Assembly: GCF_001468085.1 (NCBI RefSeq)
Contig: NZ_LNZB01000060.1
Location: 582,257-646,256, forward strand
Length of the DNA: 64,000 nucleotides
Source: Legionella waltersii
GTDB taxonomy: Bacteria; Pseudomonadota; Gammaproteobacteria; Legionellales; Legionellaceae
Direction: 5' to 3'
Position numbers and translations under genes: made by a program
Shown: one piece after another, positions 56,922 to 64,000 of the stretch
Layout of the letters: each line of letters begins with the position of its first letter
Numbering within the stretch: position 1 is the first letter of the stretch
The notes under the pieces: generated by a model
Told to the model about the DNA's origin: nothing
Databases searched by the model: none
What the model saw: only the letters and a program-made list of their open reading frames with translations

Positions 56922-56942
56922 ATGATTAAGTTAACTAATCAT
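56922..56942. promoter_or_regulatory. Palindrome upstream of purine operon
   Basis: ATGATTA and TAATCAT flank AGTTAAC, giving a 21-base near-perfect palindrome 33 bases before the purL ATG. It could bind a dimeric regulator or be a chance AT-rich palindrome. It does not resemble the E. coli PurR site as I know it. Confidence 0.25.
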
Positions 56943-57029
56943 TCCAAAACACGCCCTATATTGTATATTTTTACGGGGGTGTTTAGCAAATAATTCCAAT
57001 AAATAGTTCATTTTTTTAGAAAATCATGG

Positions 57030-58115
57030 CTACACTTTAATTGTTTCCTCGCGAGAAGATATTTGATGGCTATTTAAAGGAGAAACAGCACTTCGCAATA
57101 ATTGATGAAAATAGTGTACTCCATTTTCTCGTGCTGTATTTAAATAACCATGTTCAAAGAGTCCTCTACCAGAACCAGATTCAAGATTATTTTGCACTAA
57201 TTTACAAATTTTAAAATCTTCATCAGTAATTTTATGGATAAAGGAAAAAAATTCGCTAGCCTCGGTTTCGCTGAAATTATTCGTAACAAAAAACGTATAG
57301 ATTAACTCGGTTTTAGTAGGAGATTTTGGATTAACTCGCTTGGTATAAAAGACTTTTTCATAACAAGGTAGGCCACAATTTGGGTAAATCCACATCCATA
57401 GCCCCTCAAAGCTTCCTGATGAGGATTCAACCTTCCTAGGGCAGTTATGCACTGAAAAATGATCCTTATTATGGACTTCATATTGACTCATGTGAAAATC
57501 TTTATTGAATATAGGATGAATAGTTGGACAGTGATAACACTCCTGAAAACCCTCAACCCAGATTTTCCAATTGAAATCCCCCTCCCTTACCATCTGACTA
57601 TGGAAAGAATATCGCTCTATCTCAAATTGAGCGGCATCCATTTCATCAATTAAACGATTTTTTCTACTCTCAAAACAGGATGGATTTGGATCAAAATTAA
57701 TAAATATCATACCTCTAGCTATTTCAAAATGAATTTTCTTTAAATCCAGTGCTTCGCTGTTTGCTGTGGTGTAGGGAGCGTTTTTAAAGCGCCCATCTTT
57801 ATGATAACACCAGGCATGATATTGACATACCAGAAAAGGCTTTGTGAGTGTACCACGTTTTTCAGTCAAAATTGGTGCAGCTCGATGACGACATATATTG
57901 AGTAGAACGTGAATTTGTTCATGTTCATCGCGAAGTATCAAGATGGGTATTCCCATAACCTCCGTTGTTAAATAATCATTTGCACTGGGAATTTCTTGTG
58001 TGTGGCATAAAAATATCCATTCCTTTTTGAATAAATGCTCTTTTTCAAGATAAAACTGGGAATCACTGTAGTACCATTCCGCAGGTAATGATTGAGTGAG
58101 ATTAGCTTCTTTCAT
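57030..58115 (-). CDS. Rieske non-heme iron oxygenase, alpha-subunit type
   Basis: The 361-aa protein has a Rieske [2Fe-2S] motif C75-R-H77 (NICRHRAAP) and C97-Q-Y-H100 (VCQYHAWCYH), then a catalytic domain with GFQECYHCPTIHP, whose two His bind mononuclear iron, and EDFKICKLVQ, supplying the Asp ligand. NxxECYHC is shared with choline-monooxygenase-like and other RHO enzymes acting on small molecules. The substrate is unknown. No ferredoxin or reductase gene is adjacent. It lies 26 bases after a class V aminotransferase gene, probably one operon, hinting at an amino-acid- or betaine-like substrate (inference). Confidence 0.83.
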   Translation of the reverse strand: MKEANLTQSLPAEWYYSDSQFYLEKEHLFKKEWIFLCHTQEIPSANDYLTTEVMGIPILILRDEHEQIHVLLNICRHRAAPILTEKRGTLTKPFLVCQYHAWCYHKDGRFKNAPYTTANSEALDLKKIHFEIARGMIFINFDPNPSCFESRKNRLIDEMDAAQFEIERYSFHSQMVREGDFNWKIWVEGFQECYHCPTIHPIFNKDFHMSQYEVHNKDHFSVHNCPRKVESSSGSFEGLWMWIYPNCGLPCYEKVFYTKRVNPKSPTKTELIYTFFVTNNFSETEASEFFSFIHKITDEDFKICKLVQNNLESGSGRGLFEHGYLNTARENGVHYFHQLLRSAVSPLNSHQISSREETIKV

Positions 58116-58141
58116 AACGTTCCTTGTTTGAAAACCAATTA

Positions 58142-59281
58142 CTACATTCGTTTGATGCCATTAAAGGCACTCAGTAATTGGTAGACGTTTTCTTCTCGTG
58201 CTGAATGTCCCATTAAACCAATTCGCCATACTTTTCCTGCAAGTTCACCCAATCCACCACCGATTTCAATATTCTTTTCAAATAATAACCGATGTCGAAT
58301 ACTTGCTTCCTGTTTCAAGATATCATTTGGAGGAATAACTACATGTAACTGGGGCATTTGTGATTTGTCTGGAACAAGATAACTAAACCCAAGCTCTAAT
58401 AGTCCATTTTTTAGAATGGAGGCCGTTCTCAAATGTCTTTGAAATAGTGCAGGCAACCCCTCTTCTTCTATCATTATCAGTGTTTCATGCAGTGCGTAGA
58501 GCGAATTTATAGGAGCGGTATGATGATAAGTTCTCGCTGTTTCACCAACTTGATCCCAGTATTGCTGCACCAAACTCAGATCCATAAACCAACTCTGGAC
58601 TGGAGATTTACGAATATTTATTTTAGCGAGTGCCTGTTCATTAAAACTCGCAGGTGATAAACCAGGTGGTGCTGATAAGCATTTTTGGGTGCCTGAATAC
58701 AATGCGTCTACACCCCACTCATCCATTCTTACAGGTACACCTGCTACAGATGTAACAGCATCCATAATAATTAAAGCATTAAATTGTTTTCCAAGTTTAC
58801 AAATAGCCTCGGCATCTGACAAAGCCCCAGTTGATGTTTCTGCATGCACAAAAGCTAAAATTGTTAGGGCACCCTGGTTTGACTGTTCCTCTAGAAAAGC
58901 TGATAGCTCTATTGGATCTATTGGCTTTCCCCAGGTCGTGTTAAATACGAGAGGAACGCCTCCAATTCTCTTAACCATATCAACCATTCGTCCGCCAAAT
59001 ACGCCGTTCACGCAAACAACAACTCGATCACCTGGTTCTACGAGGTTAACAAAACATGTTTCCATACCAACAGTTCCAGGACCGGAGATCGGAAAAGTAA
59101 GTCGATTATTTGTTTGCAGCAAAGACTTTAGCATCTGCTTTAGATCTTCCATAAACTCTACAAAGTCAGGATCCATATGGCCTATTGTTGGTTTTGCCAT
59201 AGCATGAAGTACTCGGGGGGCAATATTAGAAGGGCCTGGTCCATGAAGAAGCTTATTCTTTGGTCTAAATGAAGTATGCAT
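58142..59281 (-). CDS. Class V aminotransferase, alanine-glyoxylate / serine-pyruvate type
   Basis: The 379-aa PLP enzyme has LLHGPGPSNIAPRVLHAM at the start, ISGPGTVGMETCFVNL, FVHAETSTGAL, IIMDAVTSVAGVPV (PLP aspartate), SGTQKCLSAPPGLSPAS with Lys200, and GGLGELAGKVWRIGLMGHSA near the end. These are marks of the AGXT/serine-glyoxylate family. It should move an amino group between alanine or serine and glyoxylate or pyruvate. First gene of a probable operon with the Rieske oxygenase. A full 519-base gap with a large palindrome lies upstream. Confidence 0.88.
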   Translation of the reverse strand: MHTSFRPKNKLLHGPGPSNIAPRVLHAMAKPTIGHMDPDFVEFMEDLKQMLKSLLQTNNRLTFPISGPGTVGMETCFVNLVEPGDRVVVCVNGVFGGRMVDMVKRIGGVPLVFNTTWGKPIDPIELSAFLEEQSNQGALTILAFVHAETSTGALSDAEAICKLGKQFNALIIMDAVTSVAGVPVRMDEWGVDALYSGTQKCLSAPPGLSPASFNEQALAKINIRKSPVQSWFMDLSLVQQYWDQVGETARTYHHTAPINSLYALHETLIMIEEEGLPALFQRHLRTASILKNGLLELGFSYLVPDKSQMPQLHVVIPPNDILKQEASIRHRLLFEKNIEIGGGLGELAGKVWRIGLMGHSAREENVYQLLSAFNGIKRM

Positions 59282-59432
59282 AGAGTATCGTCCTTAATTG
59301 TATCAACATACTACTCATCCATTTTAGAGAGTGTCAAGGTGGTGAGCGTATACAAAATAAATATAAAATTATCCGCTCGTCAACGCTGAGGAATCAACCC
59401 ATTTTTAAAAAGGGGTATTTATAACAACGGTC

Positions 59433-59690
59433 AGGCGAAGCTCCTTATGGCGCGACCTTAAGCGCTGTCATTAGGCTCTTCTATCCAGTCAACATCGATC
59501 CGCTTGCTGACGCGCGCGGCTCGGTTCACTCCCTGCTGTGGCTAGGATTTGATTCAGACAGCAAAGAAGGAACCGAGCCGCGCGCGTAAGCAAGCGGATA
59601 CGAAACTATCCGCTTTCACGAATGACGCTGCTTAAGGCATGGCTATTAGGCGAAACGCCCAACCTTACGCTTACTGACCATCAGAGAGGG
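59433..59690. repeat. Large GC-rich nested palindrome (about 260 bases)
   Basis: Outer arms near 59430 (GGTCAGGCGAAG) and 59682 (CTTACTGACC) are partly complementary. Next in, GACCTTAAGCGCTGTCATT (about 59454-59472) faces AATGACGCTGCTTAAGGC (from 59621). The core, 59499-59527 against 59570-59598, is a 29-base inverted repeat with one mismatch (CCGCTTGCTGACGCGCGCGG on the left). TGCTGT and ACAGCA pair inside the loop. No open frame fits. It fills half of the 519-base gap between the aminotransferase and glycosyltransferase genes. A further CCTAAGCC/GGCTTAGG pair lies at 59711-59777. Confidence 0.65.
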
Positions 59691-59800
59691 CACTATAATA
59701 GGAGTCGATTCCTAAGCCCTTACTGTCACAGGTCGTGTTTATAAATCATCAACGAAGCCAAACCGCAAAGGCTTAGGTAGCGGATTAGATTAAAAATAAA

Positions 59801-61258
59801 TTACTTCAGCTCGACAACCTTATAAAAATAAGGAATATTTTTTAGATGCTTGCCTTGTCCAGATGACCAAACCTGTCCTAGAGGTGATAGATCGTTGACT
59901 CTTGAAATGACCTCTTGATCATCAAATCGCCAACGCTCTTTAGACAGTAAAATTATGGCTTTTCCAGCTATAGTCTGATTCTTGGACCAATAGCGATACA
60001 TTAAACTTTCTCTATTAAACAAATGCGCACCACTGCTTGGGTATTTATGCTTAACTTTCCCCTGTTTATATAGCTGCTCCTGATAATAGGCCAACTCACT
60101 ATTGATTGGGTAGTTATCTAATGGAATAAAGACAACCTCTTTACGCATCGATTTCGCTGTTTGCTCTGCTAATTCATCGAATTGTAAAACCAACTTATCC
60201 CAATCAATCATCTTTACTAGCAATTTCTGTTGCACCAACGAGGATTGATTAAAGCGAATAAGAAGAAAAACACTTGTATAAGCAACTAGCAAAACCAAAA
60301 ATGTACAAAACCAATAAATTCTATTTTTATAAGACCGGTCCATGACGTGAGCGACCCAAGGAATTACCCCTAAAAATAATGGTCCAATCCAATTCAAATT
60401 GATTTCATGATTAAAACTATAAAGAAAAAAGAATACCCACGGAATTATCGTAAAGCATTTAACAAATACTGTTTTCTCATTGCCAATTGGAGAGAGTAAT
60501 GGTTTATTTATGAACAATTGCCCAACTTCCCAAACCCCTAATGGGGTTAAAAAAAACACACTGACCCACAATAGCTCAAGAGTACCTGAAACCCCCGTGT
60601 TTTCAAAACGACGAACACTTTGAAATGTAAATGAAATCCATTGGTGAATGGCATTCCAATAAATCACAGGAGTAAACAGCAAAATGACAATTAAAGCAGC
60701 GAGATACGGCTCCTTTTTTTTAAACCAAAAACGAGCATCAGATGAAATTAGCATATAGCTGAAAATAGGTAAGCTTAGCAAAACGATGGTGTATTTAGAT
60801 AAAAGCCCCAACCCCATACAAATGCCCACTAAATACCAATGTTTAGCTCGTTTTAGAACAAGTGCAGAATATAAATAGTAGAGCGAAGAAGACCAACAAG
60901 CCAGTAGTGGAGAATCAGGAGTAATAATAATCGATTGAAAAAAGAAGAACGGTAAAACAGATAACAGCAATATGGAGTATTTCCCAGATCCATTATTCAT
61001 TAATTCTGATAGCTTAAAACTGTATAACATCGTAATTAACCAGCAAATTAGGCTAGCTAAACGAACTGTAAATTCATTAGTTCCTAGTAAAGAAGTAAAC
61101 AACTTAATTAATACAGCCACCATAGGTGGATGATCAAGGTAACCAAAATCCAAATGTTGTGAATAATTCCAGTAATAGGCTTCCTCAACCAATAAATTAC
61201 CGGCGGTCATACCCACCAAATGGATTACGACAGAAGATAAAATAATAAAAAGCAACAA
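59801..61258 (-). CDS. GT39-type (PMT/ArnT-like) membrane glycosyltransferase
   Basis: A protein of about 485 aa with roughly eleven hydrophobic segments. VEEAYYWNYSQHLDFGYLDHPPMVA after the first helix is the catalytic acidic loop of the PMT_2/ArnT family, whose enzymes move sugars from polyprenyl-phosphate donors to protein or lipid A. The last 110 residues form a soluble periplasmic tail. No ATG is available at the N terminus: 61258 is a TTG with no clear ribosome site, the first internal Met is at residue 17, and the frame stays open about 40 codons further upstream (through INRFVIPKLLSQKLTSTRDS). The real start is therefore uncertain and may be a non-ATG codon upstream. Confidence 0.78.
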   Translation of the reverse strand: MLLFIILSSVVIHLVGMTAGNLLVEEAYYWNYSQHLDFGYLDHPPMVAVLIKLFTSLLGTNEFTVRLASLICWLITMLYSFKLSELMNNGSGKYSILLLSVLPFFFFQSIIITPDSPLLACWSSSLYYLYSALVLKRAKHWYLVGICMGLGLLSKYTIVLLSLPIFSYMLISSDARFWFKKKEPYLAALIVILLFTPVIYWNAIHQWISFTFQSVRRFENTGVSGTLELLWVSVFFLTPLGVWEVGQLFINKPLLSPIGNEKTVFVKCFTIIPWVFFFLYSFNHEINLNWIGPLFLGVIPWVAHVMDRSYKNRIYWFCTFLVLLVAYTSVFLLIRFNQSSLVQQKLLVKMIDWDKLVLQFDELAEQTAKSMRKEVVFIPLDNYPINSELAYYQEQLYKQGKVKHKYPSSGAHLFNRESLMYRYWSKNQTIAGKAIILLSKERWRFDDQEVISRVNDLSPLGQVWSSGQGKHLKNIPYFYKVVELK

Positions 61259-61368
61259 TAAATTAGAGTCTCTAGTCGATGTAAGCTTTTGCGATAATAA
61301 TTTGGGTATTACAAATCTATTAATTTCAATGATCCTTCTGTACGTAGCTCCATGAGATAAATAGGAGA

Positions 61369-62085
61369 TTAGGAGTTAATAACCCATTCAATTTGCTGTT
61401 TTAGATCAATAGAAATTTCTGATAGTTCTTCAAGCGTATGGTCTGTATAAGAGTTTTCTCCTGGCTTTGCGAACTGATTTTCTTCCATTCGTCGGTCTCG
61501 TTCTTTTTGCAGCCAGATTATTTGTGGAGAAAATAAATGCAACATTCCCTCTACCCATTTATCAAGAACTTGCCAGTAAGGATCGTCTTCTAGAGTCATT
61601 TTATACCGCTTTAGGAAATATGAAGCATGTTCAGAGCCATACCATATTTCAGAAGTAACCCAACGATTTACAGTAAAAAGTCGAATAGGTTGCCCATACT
61701 GATTCATAGCAATAGCCACAAGATGAGTCATTGGATTATCGATGTATTTATCCCAGTCTGGAAGTGGCAGTGGCTTAACACGTTTGGGTATATGCTTGTA
61801 ACGTATAAAGGTATGAAAATGACCATGCTCAGAACTTTCAAAATTTTCTCGATGGCAATGATAAAAATACTGTGATCCAGTCGTTTTGTCGATTCTATCT
61901 CCCTTAGGATAATGACTCATACGTTCATGTCTTCGTTTTTTTTGGAGAGTATAGTGAAGTATATTTTTTCCCTTTTTCGTCGACATTTTCTGCTGCATCT
62001 CAAGCACTTGGCTCGCATAGCCTAAGAAAACATTTCTTTTCCAATTGGTTAGCGCAGGTAAAATAAATTCGGATTGGTTTATCAT
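61369..62085 (-). CDS. Conserved protein, DUF6969-like, function unknown
   Basis: I start at ATG 62085 (MINQSEFILPALTNWKR), giving 238 aa. An upstream GTG at 62142 would lie in the terminator of the preceding gene. The protein is soluble and basic, with a central block SQYFYHCHRENFESSEHGHFHTFIR rich in His, Tyr and Glu, followed by THLVAIAMNQYGQPIRLFTVNRWVT and a GSEHASYF stretch. The clustered histidines suggest metal or cofactor binding, but none is demonstrated. I tentatively relate it to DUF6969. It lies downstream of the Cys-x-Gly peptide gene across a strong terminator. No good Shine-Dalgarno is visible. Confidence 0.65.
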   Translation of the reverse strand: MINQSEFILPALTNWKRNVFLGYASQVLEMQQKMSTKKGKNILHYTLQKKRRHERMSHYPKGDRIDKTTGSQYFYHCHRENFESSEHGHFHTFIRYKHIPKRVKPLPLPDWDKYIDNPMTHLVAIAMNQYGQPIRLFTVNRWVTSEIWYGSEHASYFLKRYKMTLEDDPYWQVLDKWVEGMLHLFSPQIIWLQKERDRRMEENQFAKPGENSYTDHTLEELSEISIDLKQQIEWVINS

Positions 62086-62117
62086 GATTAATACTATAAA
62101 AACAAAATTAATAACAA

Positions 62118-62150
62118 CAAAAAAAGAGGTAGTATTAACCACCTCTTTTT
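62118..62150 (-). terminator. Rho-independent terminator after the Cys-x-Gly peptide gene
   Basis: Read leftward, AAAAAGAGGT and ACCTCTTTTT (62150-62141 and 62130-62121) form a perfect ten-pair stem that extends into GGTTAATACTACC, and the T-run continues past the stem. It lies 19 bases beyond the stop of the peptide gene. Confidence 0.8.
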
Positions 62151-62168
62151 AAAGGAATGAACTAGAGC

Positions 62169-62387
62169 TTAGTTACCGCTGCAACCACCGCAACCTTTGC
62201 AACCGCTACAACCGCCGCATCCACCGCAGCCTTTGCAACCTTCGCAACCTTTGCAGCCTTTGCAACCAGAACAGCCTTTGCATGTAGCTACTGTAGAGTT
62301 TGTATCAGTAGCGTATGCTACAGAAACCATAGGTGCTGTAGAAATAGCAGTTAATAAAGCAGCTACGGCCATTGTTGATTTTTTCAT
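62169..62387 (-). CDS. Exported peptide with twelve consecutive Cys-x-Gly triplets
   Basis: The start is ATG 62387, preceded by AAGGAAG at seven bases; the frame is open further upstream but without support. The 72-aa precursor has a signal peptide (MKKSTMAVAALLTAISTAPMVSVAYA) and a short linker DTNSTVAT. It then has an uninterrupted run of twelve C-x-G triplets where x is Lys, Ser, Glu or Gly, ending SGN. Half of the mature residues are Cys or Gly in strict period three. It resembles in style the secreted Cys/Gly-rich precursors (HvfA/bufferin type) that are modified by DUF692 enzymes, but no DUF692 gene is next to it. Metal binding is a reasonable guess. A strong terminator follows. Confidence 0.8.
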   Translation of the reverse strand: MKKSTMAVAALLTAISTAPMVSVAYATDTNSTVATCKGCSGCKGCKGCEGCKGCGGCGGCSGCKGCGGCSGN

Positions 62388-62497
62388 AGTATTACTTCCT
62401 TGATAGTTAATGGATTTTCTAAATACCCAATAAAATATTAGCAAACAAAAAGGGAATTTTCTTCTTTTTTTGAAAAAATTTCTTATTTGAAAATAAA

Positions 62498-63343
62498 TTA
62501 GGAAATTTCTTTACGTGAAATGATCAACAATAGCTTATCCATTAAATTAGTACTCAAAATTCGTTTTAACCAGATAAAAACATGTGCTGGAAAAGTGATG
62601 GGATATTTAGGTTTTGGTTTTTTGGATTCAATAGAGTGCACGAGTGATTTAATGACTGATTGAGTACCCTTGGTAAACACTGAGTCAACTTTATTCTTCT
62701 TGTACGACTTCAACATGGATGAGTATTGCAATTTGAAATGACTGTGTTCCTGATCAATATTCAGCAAAGACTTGTCCACTGCATTGTCTCTAAAACGACT
62801 TTCAATTGGACCTGGTTCAATGGTAATCACTTTAATCCCAGAATCCTTTAACTCCAATCTTAAGGTATCGCTTAATCCTTCTACTGCATACTTTGAAGCA
62901 TTATAAGCTCCTCTAAATGGTAAACTGATAATACCTAATATCGAACTTATATTTATTATCCGTCCACCACCTTGTTTTCGCATGATTGGGATAGCCAATC
63001 GAGTTAATTCATGCAGTCCAAAAACATTGGTTTCAAATTGTTTAGTGAGTACCTCACGCGAAATATCCTCTAAAGCACCTACTTGACCGAATCCAGCATT
63101 GTTGATTAAAACATCCAGCCGGCCAGAGGTCATCATCAATAATTGTGCAAATGCACTTTGGATTGAACTTGAATCATTTAAATCCAATAGAATAGCCTCT
63201 ATATCTTTGCTCAATAACCGCTGCAAGTCATTAGAGTTCCTGCAAGAAGCGATAACTCTGTGTCCCCTTTTCTTAAGAGCAAACACAGCATCAAACCCTA
63301 TACCACTGGAACACCCTGTTACTAAAATGATTTTTTCATTCAT
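62498..63343 (-). CDS. Short-chain dehydrogenase/reductase
   Basis: A 281-aa SDR of the classical type: TGCSSGIG (9-16, cofactor motif), DLND, NNAGFGQVGALED, INISSILG with the catalytic Ser, and YNASK (Tyr147, Lys151). It acts on a carbonyl or hydroxyl of an unidentified substrate with NAD(P)H. The C-terminal 60 residues include a hydrophobic stretch (ITFPAHVFIWLKRIL), as in membrane-associated SDRs acting on lipids or retinol-like compounds. Apparently a single-gene unit. Confidence 0.88.
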   Translation of the reverse strand: MNEKIILVTGCSSGIGFDAVFALKKRGHRVIASCRNSNDLQRLLSKDIEAILLDLNDSSSIQSAFAQLLMMTSGRLDVLINNAGFGQVGALEDISREVLTKQFETNVFGLHELTRLAIPIMRKQGGGRIINISSILGIISLPFRGAYNASKYAVEGLSDTLRLELKDSGIKVITIEPGPIESRFRDNAVDKSLLNIDQEHSHFKLQYSSMLKSYKKNKVDSVFTKGTQSVIKSLVHSIESKKPKPKYPITFPAHVFIWLKRILSTNLMDKLLLIISRKEIS

Positions 63344-63408
63344 AATTTACGCCGGTTGTGTAATTTTTAACTATACTATAAATGCTACTACCATCTAAGG
63401 ATGTGGAC

Positions 63409-63693
63409 ATGGAAAAGACCTATTCTAAGCAATTAGTATTTGCATTCATTTTACTATTAAGTTCAATCTACACTAACACAGCTTTAGCTGTTAACACCAT
63501 CACTACTACACAGGGAACACAGTTAGCCTATTTTTATGGCTATCATTATTACCCAGGGTATTGGGGTAGTCCATATTATCATAGCGGTGCCTATTGGACA
63601 CCATGGCGCTATATTGGTTATGGATGTCGAAAAAGCTGCTTAATCTCAAAATGGAGTGGAAAAGTGATTCGATGTACTAAACGTTGTTATTAA
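63409..63693 (+). CDS. Small exported Tyr/Gly/Trp-rich protein, function unknown
   Basis: The start is ATG 63409 (MEKTYSKQLVF), giving 94 aa with a signal peptide (VFAFILLLSSIYTNTALA). The mature part is rich in Tyr, Gly, Trp and Pro (FYGYHYYPGYWGSPYYHSG) and ends with a basic segment containing four Cys (GCRKSCLISKWSGKVIRCTKRCY). The pattern recalls small exported proteins of unknown role in Legionella. It converges with the partial gene at 63695, leaving one base between stops. Confidence 0.65.
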   Translation: MEKTYSKQLVFAFILLLSSIYTNTALAVNTITTTQGTQLAYFYGYHYYPGYWGSPYYHSGAYWTPWRYIGYGCRKSCLISKWSGKVIRCTKRCY

Positions 63694-63694
63694 T

Positions 63695-64000
63695 CTATCC
63701 CCCTAGAATACTTGGAATGAAAAACTCATCCCAATACTTTTCCGGGGGTTTACCCGATCGAGCCCAAAAACTCGGAAGTAATTTGCTTTTATAGAGTTGC
63801 GATGGAGTTGTGTCTCTCGCTGAAGGTGGCTCTGGTGGATTATCTTGTGAATGGAGTTTAAGTTGGTATTTAGTATGCTCCTTTCTAAGACGTCTATAAG
63901 TTTGGACTAAATAATCGGGTAATTGAGTGTAAGTTGCGCCCTGTTCCTTTTTAATGCTACTCAGTAATGCTTTACGTTGTCTAAACTGATCGGTTATCTG
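63695..64000 (-). CDS. Partial protein, C-terminal 101 residues only, function unknown
   Basis: A leftward frame enters from the right edge and stays open for 101 codons to TAG at 63695-63697. The visible part is polar: a likely helix (QITDQFRQRKALLSSIKKEQ), a Pro-rich stretch (QDNPPEPPSARDTTPS) and an end KLLPSFWARSGKPPEKYWDE then FFIPSILGG. Codon use is like the neighbours and there are no internal stops, so I consider it real. I do not recognise the family. The start lies outside the window. Confidence 0.55.
   Translation of the reverse strand, partial: QITDQFRQRKALLSSIKKEQGATYTQLPDYLVQTYRRLRKEHTKYQLKLHSQDNPPEPPSARDTTPSQLYKSKLLPSFWARSGKPPEKYWDEFFIPSILGG

Noticed and set aside
56890-57029. 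Possible purine riboswitch upstream of purL
   Set aside because: The gap is short and I see only a small palindrome, with no conserved purine-riboswitch core.
58689-59207. 172-codon open frame on the plus strand
   Set aside because: It lies wholly opposite the well-supported class V aminotransferase gene, has no ribosome site and shows Ser/Thr/Pro-rich shadow composition.
62197-62403. Plus-strand frame giving a Gln/Pro/Leu repeat
   Set aside because: It is the antisense image of the Cys-x-Gly repeat and lacks a start signal; the minus-strand peptide has signal peptide, ribosome site and terminator.
1-64000. tRNA, rRNA, CRISPR, transposase or prophage genes
   Set aside because: Looked for by eye in the gaps and in the translated frames; none was recognisable. 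A covariance-model scan would be needed to exclude small RNAs.

Overview
The window looks like chromosome from a Legionella species or close relative. It is AT-rich and gene-dense. It combines gammaproteobacterial housekeeping genes (secA-mutT, coaE-zapD, pbpC with an alpha-2-macroglobulin gene) with traits I associate with Legionella: an inositol-catabolic cluster containing a fused IolC-IolB gene, a CSS-motif EAL protein, a thermolysin-like secreted protease, a leucine-rich-repeat protein, and several exported or effector-like proteins of unknown function. The genus is inferred from gene content, and I cannot name the species. I see no tRNA, rRNA, CRISPR array, transposase or phage gene.

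Layout. 1-889: end of an fmdB-DUF502 operon. 1061-5900: biotin genes, bioB-bioF-bioH-bioD leftward and bioA rightward, sharing a control region with a BirA-like operator. 5897-9374: the bioA transcript continues into an EAL phosphodiesterase, a duplicated cysteine-rich exported protein, coaE, then zapD. 9411-11929: three related genes for putative permuted papain-like proteins, a possible effector island. 12164-15243: secA-mutT. 15416-21218: NAD-dependent formate dehydrogenase, an MFS exporter, an S9 peptidase and a D-lactate dehydrogenase. 21221-28305: one operon iolT-iolG-iolCB-iolD-iolE, covering uptake of myo-inositol and its conversion to 2-deoxy-5-keto-gluconate 6-phosphate. 28630-36603: M4 protease, dimethylargininase-like enzyme, membrane proteins, LRR protein, acyltransferase-like protein, a half-size MFS protein and an effector-like orphan. 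36646-44797: divergent pbpC and a giant alpha-2-macroglobulin. 45200-47767: a small membrane protein, then a secreted pair consisting of a protein-glutaminase-like enzyme and an M64-like metalloprotease. 47878-56889: one compact purine operon purL-purM-purQS-purC-purF-purD-purN, with a small PurL and a PurQ carrying two PurS-like repeats. 57030-59281: Rieske oxygenase plus class V aminotransferase. 59801-64000: a GT39-type glycosyltransferase, a conserved unknown protein, a secreted peptide made of twelve Cys-x-Gly triplets, an SDR enzyme, a small exported protein and a partial unknown gene.

The longer intergenic regions are not empty. Three hold copies of a small foldback repeat with ACTTACG/CGTAAGT ends (28567-28627, 32484-32556, 44980-45105). 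One holds a large GC-rich nested palindrome (59433-59690). The best candidates for something new are the (CxG)12 peptide with its neighbour, the three permuted-papain paralogues, the glutaminase/M64 pair and the PurQ-PurS-PurS fusion.
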